The translations under genes and the position numbers were made by a program. From positions 310,001-374,000 of the forward strand of contig NC_009465.1 in NCBI RefSeq assembly GCF_000010405.1: DNA of 64,000 nt, given 5' to 3'. Shown here in pieces: positions 1 to 8,118 of this stretch; the first letter of the stretch is position 1; each line of letters opens with the position of its first letter. The notes under the pieces were generated by a model, which was given only the letters and a program-made list of their open reading frames with translations, was not told the origin of the DNA and searched no databases. Origin of the DNA: Candidatus Vesicomyosocius okutanii (GTDB lineage: Bacteria > Pseudomonadota > Gammaproteobacteria > PS1 > Pseudothioglobaceae).

Positions 1-214
1 ACGTACCTATCATTTGACATACGTTATATGTTAAAGCCGCTAATATGGTAATAATAACCAGTGCTATAGATTCAGACATCTCGACTCCTAGCATTATTAT
101 TTGTCCAATAAGTCCTACTAATACACCATAGAACCAATATGTTTTAGCTAGACCAAAATCACCATCAATTAACTTTTTAAAGAAAACTTTTTGTATTTCT
201 TGAGAATCATCCAT
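1..214 (-). CDS. Small membrane protein, 5' part only (runs off left edge)
   Basis: An open frame reads leftward from an ATG at 212-214 to the window edge without a stop, giving the first 71 residues. It begins MDDSQEIQKVFFKKLIDGD and then shows two hydrophobic segments, about residues 27-45 and 50-68, so it is an inner-membrane protein with a short cytoplasmic N-terminus. An AGGAA ribosome-binding sequence lies 7-11 bases upstream of the ATG, which supports the start. I do not recognise the family. The long uninterrupted frame in very AT-rich DNA and the good ribosome-binding site argue that it is real. Length and function cannot be judged without the sequence to the left. Confidence 0.6.
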   Translation of the reverse strand, partial: MDDSQEIQKVFFKKLIDGDFGLAKTYWFYGVLVGLIGQIIMLGVEMSESIALVIITILAALTYNVCQMIGT

Positions 215-847
215 ATATTAATTCCTATTATTTCGTATTAAATAGTTGTTCCAGCTGATAAGGCCTAATTGTAGACTAAATTGAATAGTACCTTACAAGG
301 TTTTAATAAAGTATTAGGAGGTGTAACTTAATAATATAAGTCAAATCATAGCAATAATTGTTACTATATCTAGATTTGATTTAAGAATAATAATATAAAA
401 AAATTTAATAGTATTACAGGGCTATATCTATTATTTGTAGAGGATATATAGAGTATATGGATTATAACAAAGATTAATTGTTATTAGCACAGCTAATAAA
501 TCAGATTATACAATAGAGAATAATTACTAAATTTATATTCGTAATAGTAATAGTAGAAGTTATAATTTTTTCATATAGTATTATGGTATTCTGGTAGAAA
601 GAATGATTGATTAAAGTACGGTATCGGTAATCTGTTTTACTTTATCAAAAGTAAAGAAAGTATATGTTATCTTTGTTTATCGGCTATAATTCTAAATTTT
701 ATCTTATGAAAAAAGGAGTTTGATTTTTTTAGGCGTGATTCTACATTGATAAAATAGTATGGTTTTTTATAAAAAACCATACTATTCTTTTGTCTGTTTG
801 TAAAATATTTAGTCTATTCCCCTAAATTTATCCATTAAAATGCTTCT
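215..847. other. Gene-free AT-rich spacer, probably eroded
   Basis: About 630 bases separate the left-edge gene from tRNA-Glu. Every frame is broken by frequent stops and I could not match any translated piece to a known protein. A good ribosome-binding sequence (TAGGAGGT, about 314-321) is not followed by a usable start codon, so it may be the remnant of a lost gene. A short hairpin (TTTACTTT, then AAAGTAAA) sits near 640-660. The only strong structure is the palindrome at 753-786. Confidence 0.6.
753..786. terminator. Perfect 34-bp palindrome, terminator-like
   Basis: The left arm AATAGTATGGTTTTTT and the right arm AAAAAACCATACTATT are exact reverse complements across a central AT. The hairpin is followed by CTTTTG on the plus strand and by TTTTATC on the minus strand, so it could act as a weak terminator in either direction. 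No intact plus-strand gene precedes it, so it may have belonged to a gene now lost from the spacer, or it may insulate the tRNA-Glu and rluD transcript. Confidence 0.5.
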
Positions 848-922
848 GTCGCGTTCGTCTAGTCTGGCCCAGGACCCTAGGATTTCATCCTAGTAACAGG
901 AGTTCAAATCTCTTACGCGACG
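848..922 (+). tRNA. tRNA-Glu (anticodon TTC)
   Basis: The sequence folds as a standard cloverleaf. The acceptor stem pairs GTCGCGT (848-854) with ACGCGAC (915-921), with G922 as discriminator. The anticodon arm is CTAGG-ATTTCAT-CCTAG, giving anticodon TTC for glutamate. The T arm is AGGAG-TTCAAAT-CTCTT with one G-U pair. The 3' CCA is not encoded. It follows the bacterial tRNA-Glu pattern closely, including the TTCGTCTAG start of the D arm. It lies 32 bases upstream of rluD and may share its transcript. Confidence 0.95.
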
Positions 923-954
923 CTATTTTATATCTACGTGAGTGTTGTATCAAC

Positions 955-1899
955 ATGAGCTTATTAAGTATTATTATTCCAAATCGCTTCATTAATCAAC
1001 GGGTTGATGTTGCAATGGCACAAATGTTGCCTAATTATTCACGTACTAAAATTACCTACTGGATAAAGTCTGGTAATGCTTTAATTCATCGTAAAACTTT
1101 TAAACCTAAAGAAAAAGTTCTAGGCGGAGAGATGGTTAATTTATTAATTAAAACTAAAAAAGCCAATTCGTGGCTAGCAGAAGATGCCGCCATTGATGTG
1201 GTATATGAAGATTCAGAGATTATTATTGTTAACAAGCCAGTAGGTTTAGTAACACATCCTGGTGCAAGCAATTGGACAGGAACACTTGCTAATGCATTGT
1301 TACATTATGATTCATCTTTAGCCAATCTTGATCGAGCTGGTATTGTTCATCGTTTGGATAAAAATACTTCAGGATTAATGGTTGTTGCACGTAGTGAATA
1401 TGCACAAAAATATTTAACTAAGCAGTTACAAACTCATAGTATTTCACGAGAATATTCAGCCATTGTATATGGCTATATGATTTCTGGTGGTAGTGTTGAT
1501 GCACCAATAGGACGTGATCCTAAGGATAGAATTAAACAAGCAGTAGTTAAAGATGGTAAATATGCGCTTACTCATTATCGTATTATTGAACGTTTCACAC
1601 ACCATACTCATGTTAAGGCAATTTTAGAAACAGGGCGTACTCATCAAATTCGAGTACATTTATCATTTATTGGACATCCACTTATTGCTGATCCAATATA
1701 TGGCGGTAAAGTTTATTTTCCAAAAAAAGCAGATAAACAACTAACAAAGGCACTTAAAAACTTCAATCGTCAAACTCTTCATGCTAAAAAGCTTACGCTT
1801 ACTCATCCAATATCTGGTGAATTAATGTCGTGGAAAATGCCATTACCACAAGATATGCAAGATTTATTACAAATATTGGCTAAATTTGATTCGTGCTGA
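955..1899 (+). CDS. rluD: 23S rRNA pseudouridine synthase RluD
   Basis: This 314-residue protein belongs to the RluA family and most resembles RluD, which makes the pseudouridines in helix 69 of 23S rRNA at the ribosomal subunit interface. An S4-like RNA-binding domain covers about residues 14-70. The catalytic motif HRLDKNTSG is at 132-140, with D135 as the expected nucleophile. The later motif around GRTHQIRVHLSFIGHPL is also typical. Length matches the usual 310-330. The ATG at 955 has no clear ribosome-binding site. RluC is the main alternative, but the N-terminus and length fit RluD better. Confidence 0.9.
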   Translation: MSLLSIIIPNRFINQRVDVAMAQMLPNYSRTKITYWIKSGNALIHRKTFKPKEKVLGGEMVNLLIKTKKANSWLAEDAAIDVVYEDSEIIIVNKPVGLVTHPGASNWTGTLANALLHYDSSLANLDRAGIVHRLDKNTSGLMVVARSEYAQKYLTKQLQTHSISREYSAIVYGYMISGGSVDAPIGRDPKDRIKQAVVKDGKYALTHYRIIERFTHHTHVKAILETGRTHQIRVHLSFIGHPLIADPIYGGKVYFPKKADKQLTKALKNFNRQTLHAKKLTLTHPISGELMSWKMPLPQDMQDLLQILAKFDSC

Positions 1900-1950
1900 T
1901 TAGAATTGTAAATTAGATATTAATTAAATTATTGAGCATATTACTTTTTG

Positions 1951-2367
1951 TTATAGTTGTTTTTCTTTATTGTTTTTGAGCGTGCCACTTGCACTAAAGC
2001 TCATCTCTTTAGTGGATGTATTAAGATGGTAATAATGTAGGGGTTTTTGTTTACGTTGTTTTTGTTGTATCACACATCCTACAACTGTAAACTCACCTTT
2101 AAGTTCAATATCATCATATTGTGTATTTAAGCATATCAAAAATTTTCTTGAACCACGTTCAATATATTGGCGAAAATATATCTCCATATCGTATCGTACA
2201 ACAGTGTAAGCATGATTATGAATTTTCATACTAGGGTCAATAATAACAATACAGTTCTCACTAAATTCTGGTATCATGTATTTACCTAAATTTTGCAGTG
2301 CGAATGGCTCAGAGTTAGTTGAACAATTTGTGTTAAATATCTCTTGGGGTGTGTCTAAGTCTGACAT
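1951..2367 (-). CDS. Stand-alone S24 (LexA-like) peptidase-fold protein, probably inactive
   Basis: A 138-residue protein with no DNA-binding domain. Residues about 20-100 resemble the C-terminal S24 fold of LexA and phage repressors: a hydrophobic beta segment CIVIIDPS, then VVRYDMEIYFRQY and VVGCVIQQ. The normal catalytic serine sits in a D-S-M-x-P context; here the matching place reads K-Y-M-I-P, so serine is replaced by tyrosine. The usual lysine is replaced by arginine in YFRQ. Self-cleavage is therefore unlikely; it may only bind a partner. The start overlaps the 3' end of mutM by 13 bases on the same strand, so the two are probably co-transcribed. The family assignment is by remembered pattern. 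Confidence 0.6.
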   Translation of the reverse strand: MSDLDTPQEIFNTNCSTNSEPFALQNLGKYMIPEFSENCIVIIDPSMKIHNHAYTVVRYDMEIYFRQYIERGSRKFLICLNTQYDDIELKGEFTVVGCVIQQKQRKQKPLHYYHLNTSTKEMSFSASGTLKNNKEKQL

Positions 2368-3164
2368 TTTTTACAATAGAATGTTGATCGTTGATTTTGC
2401 ACAAACTTAATTATTATACCTTTACAACGATAACATTTTTTATTTTTACAGCCATATACAGATAAATTTTGTGTGAAATATCCAGGATTGCCATTAACTT
2501 GAACAAAATCTTGTAAAGTTGTACCGCCTGCTTCAATAGCCTGAGTTAAGATATTTTTAATACATTGTGTTAAAACATTATATCTAGTTTTGGATATACT
2601 GCCAGCCTTGAGTTTGGGATTAATACCTGCCATAAATAAGCTTTCGCAAGCATAGATATTGCCTACACCAACTACTATTTTGTTATCCATAATAAAAGCT
2701 TTGATGTTTTGTTGTTTGTTTCTTGATTTTTGATATAAATATCCATCATAGAATGATGTTTTTAATGGCTCAACTCCTAATGAGTCTAGTAGTTTATGTG
2801 AGCCATCTTTTGAAAATAACACTGCACCAAAACGTCTTGGATCTTTTAAGCGCATACTTGTTCCATTTTTTAATTGTAATTCAAAATGTTCATGTTTTAA
2901 TAGTGGTGTGTTTGTATTAACCACTTTAATTGAACCGCTCATACCTAAATGAATTATTAAGGTACCTACTTTAAACTTAATTAATAAGTATTTACCACGA
3001 CGATCAATTGTGCTGATTAATTGATTAGTGAGCGTTGTTGATAAGTGTTTAGGAATAACCCAACGTAAATTCTCTCGATGTAGTATCGCTTTGTTTACTT
3101 TTTGATTGATAATCAAAGATGTAAGCCCACGTTTAATGGTTTCAATTTCAGGAAGTTCTGGCAT
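2355..3164 (-). CDS. mutM: Formamidopyrimidine-DNA glycosylase MutM (Fpg)
   Basis: A bifunctional glycosylase and AP lyase that removes 8-oxoguanine and formamidopyrimidines in base-excision repair. The protein is 269 residues, the normal length. It starts MPELPEIETI, so the catalytic P2 and E3 are present once the initiator methionine is removed. The C-terminus carries the four-cysteine zinc finger (C..NKKC..C then FYCKKC), which inserts into the lesion duplex. The gene is the upstream member of a minus-strand pair with the S24-like gene. Retention of MutM is notable in a lineage known for losing repair genes. Confidence 0.95.
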   Translation of the reverse strand: MPELPEIETIKRGLTSLIINQKVNKAILHRENLRWVIPKHLSTTLTNQLISTIDRRGKYLLIKFKVGTLIIHLGMSGSIKVVNTNTPLLKHEHFELQLKNGTSMRLKDPRRFGAVLFSKDGSHKLLDSLGVEPLKTSFYDGYLYQKSRNKQQNIKAFIMDNKIVVGVGNIYACESLFMAGINPKLKAGSISKTRYNVLTQCIKNILTQAIEAGGTTLQDFVQVNGNPGYFTQNLSVYGCKNKKCYRCKGIIIKFVQNQRSTFYCKKCQT

Positions 3165-3231
3165 AAAATTATTTCAAATTAAATAGAATAACCTATTATA
3201 ATTATCAACTTTAACAACTATGGAGAAAAAT

Positions 3232-3816
3232 ATGTTTGATCGTATTAATTTAGTTCAGTGCAAAATCCTTTTAGGCTTCATTCTATCAGTTATTATATTT
3301 TTTAGTTTTAATTATAAAATAGTAGAGGCCCAGAACCTAACACATTATGGTTTAATAGTATGGCTACATGTTTTAGCAGGTATTGTTTGGATTGGTTTGC
3401 TTTATTACTTTAATTTTGTACAAGTTCCAGCTATGGGCCAAGCATTATCAGATACTAATGGTCCTGGTCCAGCAGCTATTGGCAAGTATATTGCTCCTCG
3501 TGCTTTATTGTGGTTTCGTATGTCGGCAATAACTACTTGGATTTTAGGTCTAGTATTATTAGCAACAAAAGATGCTATTCTTAGTGCGTTTATGTTAGAA
3601 CCTACTTTTCAAATTATTGGCATTGGTGCATGGATGGGGACTATCATGGTATTTAATGTTTGGTTTATCATTTGGCCAAATCAGCAAAAGATTTTAGGTG
3701 TGAAATCTGCAAGTGATACAGCAATTGTTATAGCAAAGAAAAATGCAGCATTAGCATCAAGCGTTAATGTGATTTTATCTATTCCAATGTTATTAACTAT
3801 GCTTGCATGGCACTAA
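3232..3816 (+). CDS. PuuD-type (urate oxidase N-terminal family) membrane protein
   Basis: About 194 residues with four to five hydrophobic segments. The pattern WLHVLAGIVWIGLLYYFNFV, then RMSAITTWILGLVLL, then MGTIMVFNVWFIIWPNQQKI, matches the membrane domain found in PuuD-type urate hydroxylases (Urate_ox_N). It lacks the C-terminal cytochrome c domain of true PuuD, so urate oxidation cannot be claimed; the histidine in WLHVLAG may bind haem. I chose the ATG at 3232 because GGAG lies 7 bases upstream; an in-frame ATG at 3220 would add four residues but has no ribosome-binding site. The gene is divergent from mutM. Function in this genome is unknown. Confidence 0.65.
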   Translation: MFDRINLVQCKILLGFILSVIIFFSFNYKIVEAQNLTHYGLIVWLHVLAGIVWIGLLYYFNFVQVPAMGQALSDTNGPGPAAIGKYIAPRALLWFRMSAITTWILGLVLLATKDAILSAFMLEPTFQIIGIGAWMGTIMVFNVWFIIWPNQQKILGVKSASDTAIVIAKKNAALASSVNVILSIPMLLTMLAWH

Positions 3817-4127
3817 ATTAAGAGTTGTGTAATTTATAAAGTATTTATCTTTCATTGGTACTTTATTGCTATTTTAACAATACAGATATTTGTTTTATGT
3901 TCACATAACATATTCTGACTTTACCATTGAAGGTGGTTTTTAGATTTTCATATATTTTATATTTTTGTAGTAAATTTGTATATTTTGTATCTTTTTTGTA
4001 GAGAAATATTTATTACTTAAAACACGTGTGTATAATTTGCAACATCTTTGTGTTACTTGCAAAGTAATTAATGCCACAGGTTAAAGATTTCTTTTGGCGT
4101 ATTTTTTTAAATTTTTGGAGATAAAAT
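3817..4127 (+). promoter_or_regulatory. Porin leader region with candidate promoter
   Basis: This 311-base AT-rich stretch contains no gene and should hold the promoter of the porin. A perfect TATAAT is at 4031-4036, about 97 bases before the porin start, but its -35 region is poor. A small inverted repeat (TTACTT-GCA-AAGTAA) near 4053-4068 falls in the presumed 5' untranslated RNA. GGAG followed by ATAAAAT gives a good ribosome-binding site just before ATG 4128. A long leader is common for porin mRNAs. Confidence 0.35.
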
Positions 4128-5183
4128 ATGAGAAAACAGTTATTAATTGCTGCTGTTGCAGCAACAATGTCAGTAGCTGCTACAGCGGATATTTCGATCA
4201 CGGGTGATGCTTATATAGATTTTGCTAAACAAAAAATTGGAGCAGCTGATACTGCAAATACTAATCACGATAGTCAGCGTACTCGTTTAAAAGTAGTTGG
4301 TTCTGCAGGTGGTGATGCTAAGGTGACTGCTGTCGTACGTAATGATGGTGCAACTCGTGCAAATGATAATGATATTGATAGTAGTAAAAAAGGTCTTCAT
4401 ATGGATAGTTTATATTTAACTACCAAAGTAGGGCCTGTTAATGTAAAAGTAGGGGATTATTGGGGTACAATTGGTTTAGGTGCTCGTTCTTTAGATGCTG
4501 CTAGGTCAAATGCATTATCTGCATCAACTAAAGTAGGCGATTGGAAGTTAGGTTTATTTACTGCTGATGGTTCTAGTGATGATGGTTCTGATACAACTAA
4601 TGTAAGTGCTTCTGGTCTATTAGGTCCAGTTTCTGTTGGATTAGTGCATAATCCTGGTGGATTCACAAATTTTACTGCTAAAACTACATTTAATGGTATT
4701 TTGTTTGCTGTTGACAAATGGAATGATAAAAGAAGAAATATTATTCATAACGATACAACTCTTATTCATATTGGCGGTAAAGTTAATCACTTTACGTGGG
4801 ATTTAGCGCAGATCAAAAATGATCAAGCTTCTGATATGACTGATACCAGCATCGTTACTAATGGTAAGTTTGCGCCATTAGGTTCTATGTTAATAGGTAG
4901 ATCTGCTCGGGGTGGTACAGCAACTGCTGTTGCTGATGTTAGTCATTTTAGTGAAATCTTAGGTGTTGCAGTTAGCACTAAATTAGCAGGTAATACAGTT
5001 AAAGCTATCTATACTAAAAACACTATGTTTGGTGATGATAAAGTAACAGGTACAGAGTTAATAGTTAGTCGTCCTTTAGGTGGTACTACTTTAACAGCTA
5101 ATATTGCTAAACTTTCTGATGTAAATACTATTGTGAATGGTAATGCTACTAATACAGGTCTTAGACTTGATGTTAAGTTCTAG
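4128..5183 (+). CDS. Outer-membrane porin (general Gram-negative type)
   Basis: A 351-residue beta-barrel protein. The first 20 or so residues form a signal peptide (MRKQLLIAAVAATMSVAATA, cleaved before DISITGD). The mature part is rich in alternating polar and hydrophobic strands and glycines, and ends in LDVKF with the terminal phenylalanine needed for BAM assembly. This fits trimeric general porins (OmpC/Omp32-like) that let small solutes across the outer membrane. A tandem pair of hairpins follows, ending in a good terminator, so the gene is probably a single transcription unit. In a symbiont this would be a main exchange surface with the host; that is inference. Exact substrate preference cannot be read. 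Confidence 0.85.
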   Translation: MRKQLLIAAVAATMSVAATADISITGDAYIDFAKQKIGAADTANTNHDSQRTRLKVVGSAGGDAKVTAVVRNDGATRANDNDIDSSKKGLHMDSLYLTTKVGPVNVKVGDYWGTIGLGARSLDAARSNALSASTKVGDWKLGLFTADGSSDDGSDTTNVSASGLLGPVSVGLVHNPGGFTNFTAKTTFNGILFAVDKWNDKRRNIIHNDTTLIHIGGKVNHFTWDLAQIKNDQASDMTDTSIVTNGKFAPLGSMLIGRSARGGTATAVADVSHFSEILGVAVSTKLAGNTVKAIYTKNTMFGDDKVTGTELIVSRPLGGTTLTANIAKLSDVNTIVNGNATNTGLRLDVKF

Positions 5184-5201
5184 ATTTTATAGTGGTGTAA
5201 A

Positions 5202-5235
5202 AACTAGATTAAATTTTTAAAAGTTTAATCTAGTT
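5202..5235 (+). repeat. Perfect 12-bp-arm hairpin after the porin gene
   Basis: AACTAGATTAAA (5202-5213) pairs exactly with TTTAATCTAGTT (5224-5235) across a 10-base loop. It lies 18 bases after the porin stop and directly before the terminator hairpin. It may protect the porin mRNA 3' end from exonucleases. Confidence 0.6.
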
Positions 5236-5243
5236 AGTTCTAG

Positions 5244-5277
5244 AACCCCTAGTCTTATTTTAAGGCTAGGGGTTTTT
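5244..5277 (+). terminator. Rho-independent terminator of the porin gene
   Basis: AACCCCTAGTCTTA (5244-5257) pairs with TAAGGCTAGGGGTT (5261-5274) with a single G-T pair, and the stem runs into TTTTTATT. GC-rich base pairs at the stem bottom and the T run make this the clearest intrinsic terminator in the window. Confidence 0.85.
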
Positions 5278-5286
5278 ATTTCTTGT

Positions 5287-5355
5287 ATTTGTTTTAAGTT
5301 GAAAACCTTTCTGTCTGATAAAATTCAATAGAAAGGTTTTCAACTTAAAACAAAT
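5287..5355. repeat. Perfect 26-bp inverted repeat before ygfZ
   Basis: The left arm (5287-5312, starting ATTTGTTTTAAG and ending ACCTTTCT) is the exact reverse complement of the right arm (5330-5355), with a 17-base loop at 5313-5329. The right arm ends six bases before the ATG of ygfZ. There is no T tract of terminator type after it and no ribosome-binding sequence between it and the start codon. It could be a transcription or translation control hairpin for ygfZ, a protein-binding site, or a remnant of a small mobile element. Arms of this length without a mismatch in an eroding genome suggest recent origin or selection. Confidence 0.85.
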
Positions 5356-5361
5356 AAAAAT

Positions 5362-6033
5362 ATGAAGGTTAGAATAACTCTAAAAGTGAGCGGTGTAGAT
5401 GCACAAAGTTTTTTGCAGGGACAATTGAGCAATGATATTGTTTCCATTGGAGAAAATGAGTGGCAATTGAATGCGTATTGTCAGCATCAGGGAAAAGTGA
5501 TTGCTCTGTTTTGGGTCACTAAATATAAAAATGATTTTTACTTAAATTTTCCTAAAAGTTTGCAAGATAAAATCTTCAAACATCTGCATATATTTGTATT
5601 AATGTCAGATGTTGAAATAGTACAAACCTCTTTTAATACTTACCCCCCTATTGATGTAATGAAACATCCTGAAGTGTATTTAATAACTAGTGAAAAATTT
5701 GTACCACAAGAGTTAAATTTAGATATTAATGAGGTTGGGGTTAATTTTTCTAAAGGTTGTTATCCTGGACAAGAAATAGTTGCACGTTTGCATTATTTAG
5801 GTAAACCAAAGCGTCGTATGCGGTTATTTGAATGTGAACAAATACTGAAAGTAGGCGATAAATTAATTGCACTTGATTCAAAATCAGTAAAGGCATCAGG
5901 CATAGTAGTGCGTTGTATAAAATTATATGGTAAATTATTGTATTTGGCAACGATTGAGGTTAAATATCAAGATAGCGATATTATAGCGAATAACTCTAAT
6001 GACGCCAAATTCACAAGGATTAAAAATGATTAA
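5362..6033 (+). CDS. ygfZ: Folate-binding Fe-S cluster assembly protein YgfZ
   Basis: A GcvT-like folate-binding protein that helps maintain certain iron-sulfur enzymes, including radical-SAM tRNA methylthiolases. The family signature K-G-C-Y-P-G-Q-E is present at 131-138, with the conserved cysteine at about 133. The N-terminus (VSGVDAQSFLQGQLSNDI) matches the GcvT fold. At 223 residues it is much shorter than the roughly 326 of the E. coli protein; part of the middle and C-terminal region seems to be missing, as in other compact genomes. The ATG at 5362 lacks a ribosome-binding site and stands directly after a long inverted repeat. The 3' end overlaps nhaD. Confidence 0.85.
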   Translation: MKVRITLKVSGVDAQSFLQGQLSNDIVSIGENEWQLNAYCQHQGKVIALFWVTKYKNDFYLNFPKSLQDKIFKHLHIFVLMSDVEIVQTSFNTYPPIDVMKHPEVYLITSEKFVPQELNLDINEVGVNFSKGCYPGQEIVARLHYLGKPKRRMRLFECEQILKVGDKLIALDSKSVKASGIVVRCIKLYGKLLYLATIEVKYQDSDIIANNSNDAKFTRIKND

Positions 6034-7396
6034 ATTATGTACACTTTTGTTCATGCTTTTATCTATGGATGCTTCTGCAACTAGCGAGCCGCCGCTAGAT
6101 CTAACTATTCATTGGGTAGGTTATACCTCTCTTATTTTATTTGTATTGGCTTATATTTTAGTAATGGTAGAGGAATTTACTCATTTTAGAAAGTCTAAAC
6201 CTGTGATTCTAGTGGCAGGTGTTATTTGGGGTTTAATTGGTTGGATGTATACTAGCCAAGGATTACCATATTTTGCTGAAGTAGCGCTTAGACATAATAT
6301 ATTAGAATATGCAGAATTATTCTTATTCTTATTAGTGGCAATGACTTACATTGAGGCCATGCGAGAAAGACATGTATTCGAAGCACTTAAAGTTTGGTTA
6401 ATTAATAAAGGCTTAACTTTTAGACAACTTTTCTGGTTAACAGGGTTTTTAGCTTTTTTCATTTCCCCAATTGCTGATAATTTAACTACAGCACTTATTA
6501 TGGGTGCTGTGGTATTAGCAGTAGGTGCAGGTAATCCTCGTTTTATTACTATTTCTTTTATTAATATTGTTGTAGCTGCTAATGCAGGCGGGGTATTTAG
6601 TCCGTTTGGCGATATTACTACGCTAATGGTATGGCAAAATGGTATTGTTGGGTTTGCTCAATTTTTTAGTTTGTTTGTACCATCTCTGATTAACTTCGTT
6701 GTACCTGCATCTATTATGCATTTTTCTATTAAAAATGAAATGACTACAAATAATCAAAGTAAAGTTAATATTAAATTAGGTGGTATTATTATTATTATTC
6801 TTTTTATTATTACTATTATCACAGCAGTTAGTTTTCATAATTTTTTACATTTACCACCAGCAATGGGAATGATGACAGGTTTGAGTTATCTTATGATTGC
6901 TGCTTATTTTATTCGTCAATCTGAGTGCAAGTTACAACAGGAAGGGTTTGATGTATTTAGAAAAGTTGCAAATGCAGAATGGGATACCTTATTGTTTTTC
7001 TTTGGAGTAATTGTAAGTGTTGGCGGATTAGGGTTTATAGGTTATTTAACGTTAGCTTCTGAAGCAATGTATTTATCTTTAGGAGCAACCTATGCTAATA
7101 TTTTAATAGGTGTTTTGTCTGCTATTGTAGATAATATTCCAGTTATGTTTGCAGTATTAACTATGAATCCTGATATGTCACTAGGTCAGTGGTTATTAGT
7201 AACTCTTACAACAGGGGTGGGCGGTAGCTTATTTTCAATTGGTTCTGCTGCAGGTGTGGCATTAATGGGTCAATCAAACGGGCTTTATACATTTCTATCA
7301 CATCTTAGATGGACAGGTGTGATTGTATTAGGTTATGGTTTAAGTATTGGCGCACATATATTAATGAATGCTGCTTTATTTGATGTACCAGTTTGA
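6026..7396 (+). CDS. nhaD: Na+/H+ antiporter NhaD
   Basis: An inner-membrane sodium/proton antiporter of the NhaD branch of the ion-transporter superfamily, about 456 residues with roughly 12-13 membrane segments. Recognisable parts are an N-terminal hydrophobic leader, the FISPIADNLTTALIMG region, NAGGVFSPFGDITTLMVW and a repeat-like second half with AIVDNIPVMFAV. These aspartates in paired DN motifs are typical of ion sites. I chose the ATG at 6026 because AAGGA lies upstream; an in-frame ATG at 5999 would add nine residues. The start overlaps the ygfZ stop by 8 bases and the end overlaps coaX, suggesting one operon. It would keep sodium low in a marine cell. Confidence 0.9.
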   Translation: MIKLCTLLFMLLSMDASATSEPPLDLTIHWVGYTSLILFVLAYILVMVEEFTHFRKSKPVILVAGVIWGLIGWMYTSQGLPYFAEVALRHNILEYAELFLFLLVAMTYIEAMRERHVFEALKVWLINKGLTFRQLFWLTGFLAFFISPIADNLTTALIMGAVVLAVGAGNPRFITISFINIVVAANAGGVFSPFGDITTLMVWQNGIVGFAQFFSLFVPSLINFVVPASIMHFSIKNEMTTNNQSKVNIKLGGIIIIILFIITIITAVSFHNFLHLPPAMGMMTGLSYLMIAAYFIRQSECKLQQEGFDVFRKVANAEWDTLLFFFGVIVSVGGLGFIGYLTLASEAMYLSLGATYANILIGVLSAIVDNIPVMFAVLTMNPDMSLGQWLLVTLTTGVGGSLFSIGSAAGVALMGQSNGLYTFLSHLRWTGVIVLGYGLSIGAHILMNAALFDVPV

Positions 7397-8087
7397 GTCT
7401 TATTTATTGGTTGATATTGGCAATACTAGTATTAAGTGGTGTTTGAACGGTAAAGTTAATTCAGCTTTTATTACACAATTTAACATAACTCAATTACCAA
7501 AAGTAGATAAAATTTTTGCTAGTTGTGTGGGTGATTGTTATATATTAGAGGATCTAAATAATACTCATTTTGTTAAAACTGAACGTGTATTTAATTCTGT
7601 AGAATGTGGTTATCAAACTCCTTCTACATTAGGCTCTGATCGTTGGTTGGCAATGTTAGCTAGTATTGAACATTATCCTAAACAAAATTTGCTTATTATT
7701 GATGCGGGTAGCGCACTCACTTTTGACTTAGTATTAGCTAACGGTAAACACCAAGGAGGGCTTATTATGCCTGGTTTGAGTGTATTAAGACGTAGCTTTA
7801 CTCAATTTTCTAATAATATCCAACAGTTGTCTTTAGGTCTTACTGCAAACAATACCCAAGAAGGCTGGTTAATTGGTACTAGTCAGATGTTGATGAGTGT
7901 TATTAACACACAAATTGAACAACATTTGAATAATTATAGTAATTTAGTTGTTGTGTTGACAGGTGGTGATGCTAAGATAATTGCATTAAAGCTTCATCGT
8001 CAAGTTAAACTTCATCAAAATTTAGTGTTAGAAGGTTTGTCTAGCTATGTGCAAGCATATAAAAGGTTGCACTCAGTCTTGGTATAA
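7368..8087 (+). CDS. coaX: Type III pantothenate kinase CoaX
   Basis: Phosphorylates pantothenate in the first committed step of coenzyme A synthesis. The actin-like ATPase fold of the type III enzymes is seen in DIGNTSIKW near the N-terminus, GSDRWLAMLAS in the middle and DAGSALTFDLV plus GGLIMPG further on. Length is 239 residues from the ATG at 7368, or 234 from the in-frame ATG at 7383; neither has a good ribosome-binding site and family alignment favours the shorter form. The start lies inside the 3' end of nhaD, so translation is probably coupled. With coaD at 42 kb, two CoA steps are in this window. Confidence 0.9.
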   Translation: MLLYLMYQFESYLLVDIGNTSIKWCLNGKVNSAFITQFNITQLPKVDKIFASCVGDCYILEDLNNTHFVKTERVFNSVECGYQTPSTLGSDRWLAMLASIEHYPKQNLLIIDAGSALTFDLVLANGKHQGGLIMPGLSVLRRSFTQFSNNIQQLSLGLTANNTQEGWLIGTSQMLMSVINTQIEQHLNNYSNLVVVLTGGDAKIIALKLHRQVKLHQNLVLEGLSSYVQAYKRLHSVLV

Positions 8088-8118
8088 TTTACTTATTTAA
8101 TTTAAGTAAATATAAATA

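Noticed and set aside
314..330. Strong ribosome-binding sequence TAGGAGGT as the start of a small gene
   Set aside because: No ATG, GTG or TTG at a proper distance opens more than a few codons; stops follow at once.
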